The notes: generated from the sequence alone by a model not told the origin. Shown: positions 1 to 6,578, numbered from the stretch's first letter. The stretch is DNA of 10,324 bases from DATKKX01 sp035542775 (GCA_035542775.1 DATKKX010000111.1:1-10324), one strand, 5' to 3'. Translations and numbers: made by a program.

Positions 1-1098
1 CAAATCGTGGAAATCGCCCGGGCGCTGCTGATCGACGCCCGCGTCCTGGTCCTGGACGAACCGACCAGCAGTCTCGGCCTGGCCGATATCGAGCGACTGT
101 TTGAGATGATCGCCCGCCTGCGGGCGCACGGCGTCGGCGTCGTCTACATTTCCCACTTCCTGGAAGAAGTGCGTCGTGTGGCCGACCGCTACACGGTGCT
201 GCGTGATGGCCGCGTTGTCGGCACTGGTGCCATGAGCGAGGTGACCATGGCGGGGCTGGTTGAGATGATGATCGGTCGCCGCCTGATCGAGATGTGCCCG
301 CGAAGGCCGCATCAGGTTGGCGGCCCTGTATTGGAGATCGCCGGATTGTCCGGCCGTCGCCTGCCGCTCGACGTGGATCTGACGCTCCATCGCGGGGAGA
401 TTCTGGGTCTGGCCGGGCTGATCGGCGCGGGCCGGACCGAGCTGCTCCGCTGCATCTTCGGCCTGGAGGGCGCACGGTCGGGGCGCGTCCGCGTGATCCG
501 CGAGGGAAAAGACCGGCCTTCGCCGAGAACGACCGCGCCGCGGAGGAGGCCTCGTGCCACGCCGGCGATGCGGCTCGCTCAGGGAATCGGCTTGTTGAGT
601 GAAGACCGCGCTGGCGAAGGATTGGCGCTCTCGCGTTCGATCATGGACAATCTGCTGCTCAGCAGGCTGGGGCCGTTCGTTCGTTGGGGTCATCTGAACT
701 GGGGAGCGATGCGTCGTACGACGGCGGAATGGATCGGTCGCCTCGACATCCGCGCCCGCGGGGCCGGGCAGCGGATCCGAGACCTTTCCGGCGGCAACCA
801 ACAGAAAACAGCCCTGGCCCGGCTGCTTCATCACGATGTGGATATTCTGCTGTTGGATGAGCCGACCCGCGGTATCGATGTGGCCAGCAAGGCCCAGATC
901 TACGAGTTGATCGGCGCCCTCGCCGCACGGGGCAAGGCCGTTCTGATGGTCAGCAGTTACCTTCCCGAACTCCTGGGCCTCTGCGATCGCATCGCCGTCA
1001 TGCATCGCGGCCGCCTCGTCGCTGTCCGGCCCGCGGGAGAGTGGACGGAAGCCGATCTGATTGCCGTGGCTGCGAGCGGCAGGGAACAAGTGGCATGA
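1..1098 (+). CDS. Sugar ABC transporter ATP-binding protein (RbsA/MglA type), 5'-truncated by window edge
   Basis: This is the cytoplasmic double-ATPase subunit of a CUT2-type monosaccharide importer. The frame is open to base 1, so the GTG at base 7 is not a real start. The first visible residues (QIVEIARALL) lie just after the first ABC signature, so about 135-140 of the family's ~500 residues are missing. Counting from base 7, the first domain shows Walker B VLVLDEPTS (14-21) and switch His50. The second domain shows GLIGAGRTEL (137-146), the degenerate P-loop normal for the second RbsA domain, signature LSGGNQQ (260-266), Walker B ILLLDEPTRG (280-289), and Ser-Ser (316-317) where a switch His would be, also normal for RbsA. 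A basic Pro/Arg-rich stretch (about 165-185) seems longer than usual. The stop overlaps the permease start by 4 bp. The sugar cannot be told from the sequence, and the binding protein is presumably upstream of the window. Confidence 0.95.
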   Translation, partial: QIVEIARALLIDARVLVLDEPTSSLGLADIERLFEMIARLRAHGVGVVYISHFLEEVRRVADRYTVLRDGRVVGTGAMSEVTMAGLVEMMIGRRLIEMCPRRPHQVGGPVLEIAGLSGRRLPLDVDLTLHRGEILGLAGLIGAGRTELLRCIFGLEGARSGRVRVIREGKDRPSPRTTAPRRRPRATPAMRLAQGIGLLSEDRAGEGLALSRSIMDNLLLSRLGPFVRWGHLNWGAMRRTTAEWIGRLDIRARGAGQRIRDLSGGNQQKTALARLLHHDVDILLLDEPTRGIDVASKAQIYELIGALAARGKAVLMVSSYLPELLGLCDRIAVMHRGRLVAVRPAGEWTEADLIAVAASGREQVA

Positions 1099-2126
1099 GC
1101 GATTCACCTGTTGTCACGAGCACCGGATATTCTCGATCCTTGCCATTGGCCGTGCGCGAGAGAGCTCTGTCCGCCATCGCTCCCTTCCTCAGCCTGGCCG
1201 TCGTGATCGTTTTGTTCTACGTGATCCCTCATTCTCCCCCGGTCACTTTGCTCGACGTGCGCACGGTAGCCGTCCATACGGTGATCGTCGGCCTGGCCGC
1301 GATGGGCATGACGTTTGTCATCATCAGCGGCGGGATCGATCTGTCCGTCGGCTCGGTCATCGCGCTTTCCAGCGTCGCGACGGCGCTTGTTCTCAAGCAC
1401 AGTGGGCCGCTTTGGCTGGCGATCCTGGTCGCCCTGGCCACCGGCGCCGTGTGTGGCCTGTACAACGCCCTGTTGATCACGCTTCTGCGGCTCCCGCCGT
1501 TCATTGCTACGCTGGGCACGCTCGGCTTCTTCCGCGGCGTGGCCAAGTGGCTGTCCGCCAGCATACCGGTCAACATTCCGGCCGACGCTCCCGCCCGAGC
1601 CTCGTTGGATGCCCTGGCGACCTGGGTCTATCCCGTGCCGACACGCGAATGGCTGCTCCTGGCCCCGGCCGTGTGGCTGATGCTGGCGGTCGCCGTACTG
1701 CTGGCCGTCGTGCTCCGCTATACGGTGCTGGGGCGGCACACCTTTGCGATCGGGTCCAACGAGGCCACTGCATGGTTGTGCGGCATCCGCGTGCCGCTGG
1801 TAAAGATCCGCATCTACGTCCTGGCCGGCCTGCTCACCGGTCTGGCAGGACTGATGCAGTTCGCCCGGCTTACCCAAGGCGACCCGGTCGTCGCCATCGG
1901 CCTGGAACTGGACGTCATCGCGGCGGTCGTGATCGGCGGCGGGTCCCTGGCCGGAGGGCAAGGTGCAGTGGTCAGCACCTTGGCGGGAGCGTTCCTGATG
2001 GCCTACCTGCGCAACCGCTGCACCGCCCTGAGGTGGCCGAATTTCGTCCAGGAGATGATCGTGGGCCACATCATCATCGTGGCGGTGGCCATCGATCAGT
2101 GGCGTCTGCGGCGAATGGAACGATGA
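1095..2126 (+). CDS. Sugar ABC transporter permease (RbsC type)
   Basis: This is the inner-membrane permease of the same CUT2 monosaccharide importer, 343 residues, normal family length. I chose the ATG at 1095 because it overlaps the ATPase stop as ATGA and has AGGGAA at 1081-1086, 8 nt upstream; an earlier in-frame ATG at 1041 lies deep inside the ATPase gene. The protein is hydrophobic with about 8-10 membrane segments. Family hallmarks are GMTFVIISGGIDLSVGS (about residues 72-88), LPPFIATLGTLGFFRG (about 131-146), GSNEATAWLCGIRV, and the late ELDVIAAVVIGGGSLAGG block followed by a glycine/alanine membrane segment. It is probably cotranscribed and translationally coupled with the ATPase. 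No further transporter gene follows. Confidence 0.96.
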   Translation: MSDSPVVTSTGYSRSLPLAVRERALSAIAPFLSLAVVIVLFYVIPHSPPVTLLDVRTVAVHTVIVGLAAMGMTFVIISGGIDLSVGSVIALSSVATALVLKHSGPLWLAILVALATGAVCGLYNALLITLLRLPPFIATLGTLGFFRGVAKWLSASIPVNIPADAPARASLDALATWVYPVPTREWLLLAPAVWLMLAVAVLLAVVLRYTVLGRHTFAIGSNEATAWLCGIRVPLVKIRIYVLAGLLTGLAGLMQFARLTQGDPVVAIGLELDVIAAVVIGGGSLAGGQGAVVSTLAGAFLMAYLRNRCTALRWPNFVQEMIVGHIIIVAVAIDQWRLRRMER

Positions 2127-2320
2127 AGCCAGTGCGAGTGCACGCTGGAAGGTGCAGCCCCTGCCGAACCTGCGTGGCAACTGCCGCATGGACGGATGCG
2201 CCCAGCTGCCAGTCACGACGGGGGAGACTGAGCGATGGCAACCTTTGGGAGAGCCTCGGCGGGGCAGAAGTTAATGCCGGCGGCGAGCAGGACCGACCGC
2301 AAGAGAAGACCTGCCTTTCC
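2127..2320. other. Spacer after the ABC operon, no convincing gene
   Basis: About 195 bases between the permease stop and the promoter at 2321. An open frame of 71 codons begins at the ATG at 2123, overlapping the permease stop as ATGA, and ends at 2338. It begins with a Cys-containing stretch (CSPCRTC). It has no clear Shine-Dalgarno sequence, no recognisable family, and its end runs into the promoter, so I do not call it a gene. I see no intrinsic terminator with a T-tract for the ABC operon here. Confidence 0.4.
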
Positions 2321-2349
2321 TTGACTTCTAGGCCATAAAGTGATATGCT
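2321..2349 (+). promoter_or_regulatory. Sigma-70-like promoter, TTGACT-N17-TATGCT
   Basis: TTGACT at 2321-2326 and TATGCT at 2344-2349 are separated by exactly 17 bases; each hexamer matches the consensus at 5 of 6 positions. The spacer is AT-richer than its surroundings. It points at the gene starting at 2546 and would leave a 5' leader of roughly 190 bases. This is the best promoter match in the window. Transcription is inferred. Confidence 0.6.
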
Positions 2350-2475
2350 GAGCCTGCAATTCGATTGAGCTTCAGACAGGCTCGAGGCCCGCATCCACCG
2401 GAGGGAGGTGGGAGTCGCAAGGAGCGGGGCTGGAGGCTGGACTTGTCGAGGGGCGGGATGACCACTTGAGAGTTT

Positions 2476-2505
2476 TGCGAGGCCAGGCGTGTACGGGGCC
2501 TCGTG
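2476..2505 (+). other. Leader hairpin upstream of the 2546 gene
   Basis: CGAGGCC (2478-2484) pairs perfectly with GGCCTCG (2497-2503), with two further G-U pairs outside and a 12-base loop. It lies in the predicted leader, about 40 bases before the start codon and upstream of the AGGAG ribosome site at 2534-2538. It may affect mRNA stability or translation. No T-tract follows, so it is not a classic terminator, and it matches no riboswitch class I know. Confidence 0.35.
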
Positions 2506-2545
2506 GAGTGGATCGTGATCATCATTATATGGTAGGAGACAGGCT

Positions 2546-3274
2546 ATGAAGCGCAGTTTTGATGGCATCCTTTTCCAGGCGAAGGCGGTGTTGTGTCTGG
2601 TCCTGACGCTCAATCTGAGCATCTGGACGCTGGGCTGCGGGCAGGCAGGCTTCTCCCTGTTCGGCGAGATCACCGTTCCGTTGACTCCGGATCACCAACT
2701 GACCGCCCTGCTCAAAGGTAGCGACTTCGAAGGAGCCACCGCCGTCGTGGTGAATCCTTCGACGCATCAGTTTCGGTTGACATTTCCTGACGGGCAGCGA
2801 GACATCTCCGGTTCGTATGCTTTATCGAATGGCCAGCCCGAACTTACCACTCTGACTCTAACCACGGCAACGAAGTCAGCGACGATCCAGGTCGACAGCA
2901 GTAAGCACGTGACGCAAATCGCCAGCAACCAGGGCTCGGCCTGGGATCGGCCTGGAGAGTGGAATACACAAGGCTCAACTGCCGCGACTGCGCCGAGCGC
3001 GCCGGCGGCCCCACGTGCACCGGTAGCTCCGTCGGCGGCCCGGACAGTGAGCACTGGCGCCGATGCGTATCTCCAGGCCAACGCCCAGTTGCTGGAGCTC
3101 GCCCGCCAGGTGGATCAGCAGAACGGCACGGGCGACGATTCAGCCAAGACGGAGCAGAGTTCGCTCTTCTGGGTGCCCGCGGCGCTGTTGGCTTTTGTGT
3201 TCGTGCCTGCCGGGATCGTGGCGACGTTGATCTTCGTCTTTGAGTTGATCGTGATAATCAACGTCATCCTGTGA
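2546..3274 (+). CDS. Exported protein of unknown family with lipoprotein-like N-terminus and hydrophobic C-terminus
   Basis: 242 residues. The ATG has AGGAG 7 nt upstream (2534-2538). The N-terminus (MKRSF, then a hydrophobic stretch, then TLGC with Cys31) resembles a lipoprotein signal, but the -3 residue is Thr rather than Leu/Val/Ile, so lipidation is uncertain. Residues 37-128 form a compact, probably beta-rich region (alternating Thr/Leu/Val, DGQRDISGSYALSNG). Residues 145-165 are an Ala/Pro-rich linker. Residues 170-205 are polar and likely helical. Residues 209-242 are a continuous hydrophobic segment ending at the stop, with almost no cytoplasmic tail. I do not recognise the family. 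It stands alone between its own promoter and a probable terminator. A protein attached at both ends to membrane would be unusual; a simple signal peptide plus C-terminal anchor is the alternative. Confidence 0.8.
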   Translation: MKRSFDGILFQAKAVLCLVLTLNLSIWTLGCGQAGFSLFGEITVPLTPDHQLTALLKGSDFEGATAVVVNPSTHQFRLTFPDGQRDISGSYALSNGQPELTTLTLTTATKSATIQVDSSKHVTQIASNQGSAWDRPGEWNTQGSTAATAPSAPAAPRAPVAPSAARTVSTGADAYLQANAQLLELARQVDQQNGTGDDSAKTEQSSLFWVPAALLAFVFVPAGIVATLIFVFELIVIINVIL

Positions 3275-3282
3275 GAGGGTGT

Positions 3283-3367
3283 GCGAGCGAGACTGTTCAA
3301 CTGCTTCGATCGCCCTGGAAGCCCGGCGCTCGCTGCACTCCTTGCCGGTGCCCCCGGGCGAGGCAAG
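3283..3367. repeat. Inverted-repeat-rich 3' region (two hairpins)
   Basis: Just after the stop at 3274, GCGAGCG (3283-3289) is complementary to CGCTCGC (3327-3333). A second pair follows: CTTGCC (3341-3346) with GGCAAG (3362-3367). With the stronger hairpin at 3374-3422 they make a compact structured block. It could be a structured 3' UTR or a dispersed intergenic repeat; sequence from one window cannot decide. Confidence 0.4.
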
Positions 3368-3373
3368 CAAGTT

Positions 3374-3428
3374 TGGGGCCGAGGCCACGGCGGAGAAAGT
3401 GCCGGCGAGGGCGTCGGCCCCACTTTTT
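3374..3428 (+). terminator. Probable intrinsic terminator for the 2546-3274 gene
   Basis: TGGGGCCGA (3374-3382) pairs perfectly over 9 bp with TCGGCCCCA (3414-3422), followed after one base by five T (3424-3428). Inside, GCC/GGC (3384-3386 with 3410-3412) and CGGC/GCCG (3388-3391 with 3401-3404) can extend the stem. It lies 100 bases after the stop codon. The stem is longer than in typical short terminators, so it could also be an RNA-stabilising structure. A run of seven T at 3548-3554 further on has only a weak 4-bp stem before it. Confidence 0.5.
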
Positions 3429-3647
3429 GCTCGCGGCTGGGGCGCGCTCAGGTGTTCGTTCTGGAGTTCGACAGCGGGCGCGTTTGGGGAGAGTCTCCGC
3501 GCATGGACTGCCCTCCCCGTGACCGGCATTGCAGCCCTAAGGTCTGGTTTTTTTGTGCGCTGCGAAGGTTCTTCGGCGTTCCACGTCAGCCACGGGTGGC
3601 CGCCGCTACGCCTGGTGCGGCGTTGCCGCGCCGTTGGGCTTCGAGGC

Positions 3648-3989
3648 TTACTGCAGCACCTCGTCGACCACCGCCGTTGTCCCCACCCTGCAGCCCACGA
3701 TAAGGTCGGTGCGAACGGTCAGCTTCAAGCGGGATGTCACCCCCGGCGTCGTCACGCGATCGAAGTCCGCGTTCGAAACGTTTTCTCCCTGAAAGAGCTG
3801 ATAAACCGCGCCGGTGGTGTCGACCCATGCCAGACACGGCCCAAAGGCAAACGCGTCTCGGGTCTGGGCCGTGCCCTGGGTGATAAACGCGCTGCCGCGC
3901 GTGAGCAGATCGGTGAACGGTGTCCCGCACCCTGCCAGGCTCACTGCCAGCAGCAGGATGAATGCGCCAACTCGCCCGCTCTGACCCAT
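3648..3989 (-). CDS. Small lipoprotein of unknown function
   Basis: 113 residues from the ATG at 3989. The start gives a classic lipoprotein signal: MGQSGR, a hydrophobic core, then the perfect lipobox LAGC with Cys21. The mature part is about 93 residues with no recognised domain; it contains LKLTVRTDLIVGC and a C-terminal TTAVVDEVLQ. An in-frame ATG at 4058 has a better ribosome site (GGGAG, 9 nt upstream) but would add 23 Arg/Thr-rich residues before the signal peptide; the short start fits a signal peptide better, although only AAGAGA directly abuts it. It converges with the 2546-3274 gene. Downstream, a stem at 3614-3632 (8 pairs, 3-base loop, one G-U) could end transcription but lacks a T-tract. 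Confidence 0.75.
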   Translation of the reverse strand: MGQSGRVGAFILLLAVSLAGCGTPFTDLLTRGSAFITQGTAQTRDAFAFGPCLAWVDTTGAVYQLFQGENVSNADFDRVTTPGVTSRLKLTVRTDLIVGCRVGTTAVVDEVLQ

Positions 3990-4239
3990 TCTCTTGCGCA
4001 GACTTGACCTCGCATCACCACGAGGCATGCACGTATTCGTCGTACTTCGCGTCGCCATAGAACTTGTCTCCCACCTACTCGCCTCACTTAGATACAGCCG
4101 GGGCAACGTTGGGACCCGTGAAGTGCTTCCGGCCGATCAGCATGGCAGTGTTTCCTTGTCGATGCCCAATGGCCATCGGCCTCCGCACTCCGCTGCCGGG
4201 CCGGCATTCTATTCGCGGGAGCCTGTCGTTTCAACCGGG
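3990..4239. other. Spacer with tiny minus-strand open frames
   Basis: No gene of normal length. On the minus strand two short frames have coding-like codons. One runs from ATG 4176 (or ATG 4143, with AAGGA 9 nt upstream) to the TGA at 4084-4086, ending in GPNVAPAVSK. The next, in the same frame, runs from GTG 4074 to the TGA at 4015-4017 and contains YGDAKYDEYV; GAGG lies 7 nt before its GTG. They may be small genes, leader peptides of the lipoprotein starting at 3989, or debris of a decayed gene. No family is recognised. Confidence 0.25.
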
Positions 4240-4490
4240 CAAGCACGGCAGGAGGCCGGCTGCGCAGGGTCAGGTCTACGGCCTCCTTCGGCGAACCCGC
4301 CGCACGCACGAACCCGGACTCCTCCCTGGCTACCGTGCCCTCGAGTATCTGGCCTGGGGTGAGTATCCTCAGGCTGCCCAGAACTTCCTTCCCATAGGGA
4401 ATTACCGGGAAGAGTGCCGTCTCGGGAGCTGGATCAGCATCGCAGCCTCGCAGAGCGTGTTGAAGGTACCAATGCCGCCGGGGACTCGTA
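4240..4490 (-). pseudogene. Remnant of a LOG-family (lysine-decarboxylase-like Rossmann) protein, frameshifted
   Basis: Read on the minus strand, bases about 4488-4423 encode RVPGGIGTFNTLCEAAMLIQ. This matches the LOG/TIGR00730 nucleotide-binding motif PGGxGTxxExxExxxxIQ except that the first Glu is Thr. After a net -1 frame change near 4423 the next part continues in another frame: FPVIPYGKEVLGSL, then ILEGTVAREESGFV, then SPKEAVDLT. These line up in order with the family's PVILYGxEFW, EGMIxPEDLDLF and PEEAW blocks. The N-terminal half is missing, and in-frame TAA codons stand at 4528-4530 and just beyond the shift. Functional family members bind or cleave nucleotide monophosphates (cytokinin-activating phosphoribohydrolases). 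This copy cannot make that enzyme. Recognition is by motif order read by eye. Confidence 0.7.
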
Positions 4491-4563
4491 GCTCGGTGTG
4501 CCCGTCCGGGTCCGGCACTTCCGCCCGTTAGGTTTCCATTGGGCCGTCGCTGGTCATCTCGCC

Positions 4564-4590
4564 ATGCCCGCCTCGGAGCGAGGTGGGCGT
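4564..4590. repeat. REP-like palindrome
   Basis: GCCCGCCTCG (4566-4575) pairs with CGAGGTGGGC (4579-4588) around a 3-base loop, with one G-U pair; T-G and A-T pairs extend it to a 12-bp stem. It sits between the LOG remnant and pyruvate kinase and no T-tract follows on either strand. Short GC-rich palindromes like this are often dispersed intergenic repeats. Confidence 0.4.
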
Positions 4591-4780
4591 GAACAGACTG
4601 TTGAGGTCGCGACGGCTTGAACCGCTCTGTGGGTTCCGTTATCGTCCGATATTGTCACCTCTGCGCCGTGGGTCCCCCGGAGGTTAGGCCCCAGTGCGCA
4701 GTGTAGAAGTCGGCGGCCGAGGCGTTGCTTAGCGGTGACCGGAGATTGGGCCAGGGTTTCCCCCGGCTTGAGGGTGCAGC
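4591..4780. other. Region upstream of pyruvate kinase, nothing recognised
   Basis: I see no gene and no promoter with both hexamers well matched. The minus-strand frame that runs from 4901 down to 4554 overlaps the start of pyruvate kinase, is Arg/Ser/Pro-rich and resembles no family, so I treat it as a shadow. Confidence 0.4.
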
Positions 4781-6199
4781 ATGAAGCCAGTCCTGCGTCG
4801 CACGAAAATCGTCGCCACGCTTGGTCCCGCCAGCCGGGCGCCCGAGACCATCCGCCAGTTGATTCAAGCCGGGATGGACGTGGCCCGCTTGAACTTCTCA
4901 CACGGCAACTACGAGGATCACGCCCGCACGGTGGCCACCTTGCGAACGATCGCGGACCAGCTCGACACCTCCGTTACCATCCTGCAGGATCTGCAAGGAC
5001 CCAAGATTCGTGTCGGGCAGTTGCCCGGCGGGGAGATCGCGCTGAGTCCCGGCAGGGAGGTCTCGCTGATCGCAGAAGCCCAGTTCACCGGTCGGCCCGA
5101 CACAATCCCCATCGACTATCCGAACCTGGCCGAGGAAGTTCAACCAGGTATGCAGGTGCTGCTCGCCGACGGAGCCTTCGAGCTGGAGACCGTCAAGGTG
5201 GAAGGCCTTGCAGTTCGCTGCCGGGTAGTGGAGGGAGGGAGCCTCAAGAGCCGCAAAGGGGTGAACTTCCCCAGCTTGCGTTTGCGCCTGCCCTCTCTGA
5301 CTGAGAAGGATAAACTGGACCTCGAGTTCGGCCTCTCACAGGATGTCGATATCGTCTCGCTGAGCTTCGTTCGCAGCGCGGACGACGTGCGGGCTTTGAA
5401 GGCGCTGCTCGCAGAGAAGAAGGCCGTCAAGCCCGTAGTGGCCAAGATCGAGAAGCCGCAGGCCATCGAACACCTCGAGGAGATCGTTCACGAGGCTTAC
5501 GGCATCATGGTGGCCCGCGGCGATCTCGGCGTGGAGATGAGCCCCGAAAAGGTGCCCATGCTGCAGAAGCGGATTATCGAAATGTGCAACCGCAAACGGC
5601 GGCCCGTGATTACGGCGACCCAGATGCTGGAGAGCATGGTCCACGAGTCGCGGCCCACGCGCGCCGAAACCAGCGACGTAGCCAACGCCATCGTAGACGG
5701 CACGGATGCGGTGATGCTTTCGGGGGAGACTGCCGTGGGCGCGTATCCGGTGAAGGCGGTCGAGATGATGGCACGCATCTCTGAGGAGGTGGAGGAACGC
5801 ATCGAATTCAAGAGCTACCCTCCGGAGGATTGCACTCGGACACAAGCCATCAGCGAGGCACTGCGCACGATCGAGGCCGTACTAAAGCCACGTTGCATCG
5901 TGGTGCTCACTTCCAGCGGCTTTACGGCTACCAGCGTCGCGGCCAGCCGCCCGCGCTCGCCCGTCGTTGCTCTGACCCCCGAACCACGTGTTTACCACGG
6001 ATTGAACCTGGTGTGGGGGCTCAAGCCGCTGCTGGTGGACGGCAAAGCGGCTACGTTTGAGGAACTGGTCAAAATGGCCGAAACGACGTTGCGGCGGCGC
6101 CGGATCGTGAGCAGTGGTGACGCCATTCTCGTACTTGGAGGCGTCCCCGCTGGACAGCCGCGAGGGACCAACTTTATCAAGATTCACACTGTCGGCTGA
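4781..6199 (+). CDS. pyk: Pyruvate kinase
   Basis: 472 residues, complete and typical for a bacterial enzyme. It converts phosphoenolpyruvate plus ADP to pyruvate plus ATP, the last step of glycolysis, in the cytoplasm, normally as a tetramer. The ATG has GAGGG 6 nt upstream (4770-4774). Residues 8-18 TKIVATLGPAS start the barrel. R36 and NFSHG (38-42) and DLQGPKIR (70-77) form the substrate and nucleotide site. The lid (B) domain spans about 78-170. The signature VVAKIEKPQAI carries catalytic Lys222 and metal ligand Glu224, and VARGDLG carries metal ligand Asp248. Thr280 lies in ITATQMLESM, then PTRAETSDVANAIVDGTDAV follows. The allosteric C-domain spans about 355-472. All key residues are present, so it should be active. 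It stands alone, with antisense remnants on both sides. Confidence 0.98.
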   Translation: MKPVLRRTKIVATLGPASRAPETIRQLIQAGMDVARLNFSHGNYEDHARTVATLRTIADQLDTSVTILQDLQGPKIRVGQLPGGEIALSPGREVSLIAEAQFTGRPDTIPIDYPNLAEEVQPGMQVLLADGAFELETVKVEGLAVRCRVVEGGSLKSRKGVNFPSLRLRLPSLTEKDKLDLEFGLSQDVDIVSLSFVRSADDVRALKALLAEKKAVKPVVAKIEKPQAIEHLEEIVHEAYGIMVARGDLGVEMSPEKVPMLQKRIIEMCNRKRRPVITATQMLESMVHESRPTRAETSDVANAIVDGTDAVMLSGETAVGAYPVKAVEMMARISEEVEERIEFKSYPPEDCTRTQAISEALRTIEAVLKPRCIVVLTSSGFTATSVAASRPRSPVVALTPEPRVYHGLNLVWGLKPLLVDGKAATFEELVKMAETTLRRRRIVSSGDAILVLGGVPAGQPRGTNFIKIHTVG

Positions 6200-6402
6200 C
6201 CGAAACCGCCGCGGTCGGACTCGCATTCCAGGAGGCCTAAGACCGGCCCGGTCGTCGTCCCGATCAGGCCCGCTCCCAGCTTTAGCACGTCCTTGGATTC
6301 TGCGCTCAAACGATGATCAGGTGCGGCGATGCGCATAAACACCCCGGGCATCGCGCCCCCGAAAACACACATGAAAATCAAGGCGCTGATCGATATGGAC
6401 AC
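6184..6402 (-). pseudogene. Truncated N-terminus of a DUF4239 (bestrophin-like) membrane protein
   Basis: From GTG 6402, with GGAGA 7 nt upstream (6410-6414), the minus strand encodes 72 residues. The first ~57 match the start of DUF4239 proteins: a membrane segment ALIFMCVFGGAMPGVFM, then PDHRLSAESKDVLKLGAGL and IGTTTGPVLGLL (families usually have PDHHLSxDSKDVVKLGxGLIATMAALVLGLL). Similarity stops near 6228, and the frame then runs a few random residues into a TGA inside the end of pyruvate kinase. Intact members are about 250 residues with four membrane segments and unknown function, so some three quarters are missing. The retained ribosome site and start suggest recent truncation. Assignment is by motif recall. 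Confidence 0.7.
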
Positions 6403-6509
6403 CGATCTGTCTCCAGTGACGCTCCCGCGAGCGATATTGGTTACGCCATCACGAGGGCGGAAGCGCTGCTGCTGCCCTCGGGCACGAGCTCGGCCATGGG
6501 CTTTCCCTA

Positions 6510-6538
6510 TTTCCATGTTATTGTTGGCGTCGTATTAT
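6510..6538 (+). promoter_or_regulatory. Possible promoter for the DUF3300-DUF2950 unit, TTTCCA-N17-TATTAT
   Basis: TATTAT at 6533-6538 matches the -10 consensus at 5 of 6 positions. TTTCCA at 6510-6515, 17 bases upstream, matches the -35 at 4 of 6. This is the AT-richest spot in the gap before the gene at 6606. It would place the 6557-6578 hairpin in the leader. Confidence 0.35.
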
Positions 6539-6556
6539 CCCCTCTAACGGCGAATG

Positions 6557-6578
6557 CTCGCCGGCATGAGCCGGCGAG
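6557..6578 (+). other. Perfect 9-bp leader hairpin before the DUF3300 gene
   Basis: CTCGCCGGC (6557-6565) and GCCGGCGAG (6570-6578) are exact complements with a 4-base loop. The hairpin ends 27 bases before the ATG and 16 bases before the ribosome site (GAGGG, 6595-6599). It could modulate translation or stability, or be a REP-like palindrome. There is no T-tract after it. Confidence 0.4.

Noticed and set aside
1104..2216. Minus-strand frame of 370 codons opposite the permease
   Set aside because: Antisense shadow rich in Gln, Asp, His and Arg, as expected from the GC-biased codons of the real gene.
2123..2338. 71-codon open frame starting with an ATGA overlap to the permease stop
   Set aside because: No clear ribosome site or family, composition not distinctive, and its end overlaps a good promoter. 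The ATGA can arise by chance from the permease's last codons.
1061..2338. Long plus-strand frame (425 codons) across the permease gene
   Set aside because: It is the +1 shadow of the permease: Arg/Pro/His-rich and without membrane segments or motifs.
3534..3554. Second intrinsic terminator before the T7 run at 3548-3554
   Set aside because: Only a 4-bp GACC/GGTC stem with a 16-base loop precedes the T-tract, too weak to call.
3279..4007. Plus-strand frame of 242 codons in the convergent region
   Set aside because: It crosses a probable terminator and the antisense lipoprotein gene, and its composition is Arg/Cys/His-rich without motifs.
4064..4531. Plus-strand frame of 155 codons between the lipoprotein and pyruvate kinase
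   Set aside because: It lies opposite the LOG-family remnant, which explains the open frame; no signal, motif or ribosome site of its own.
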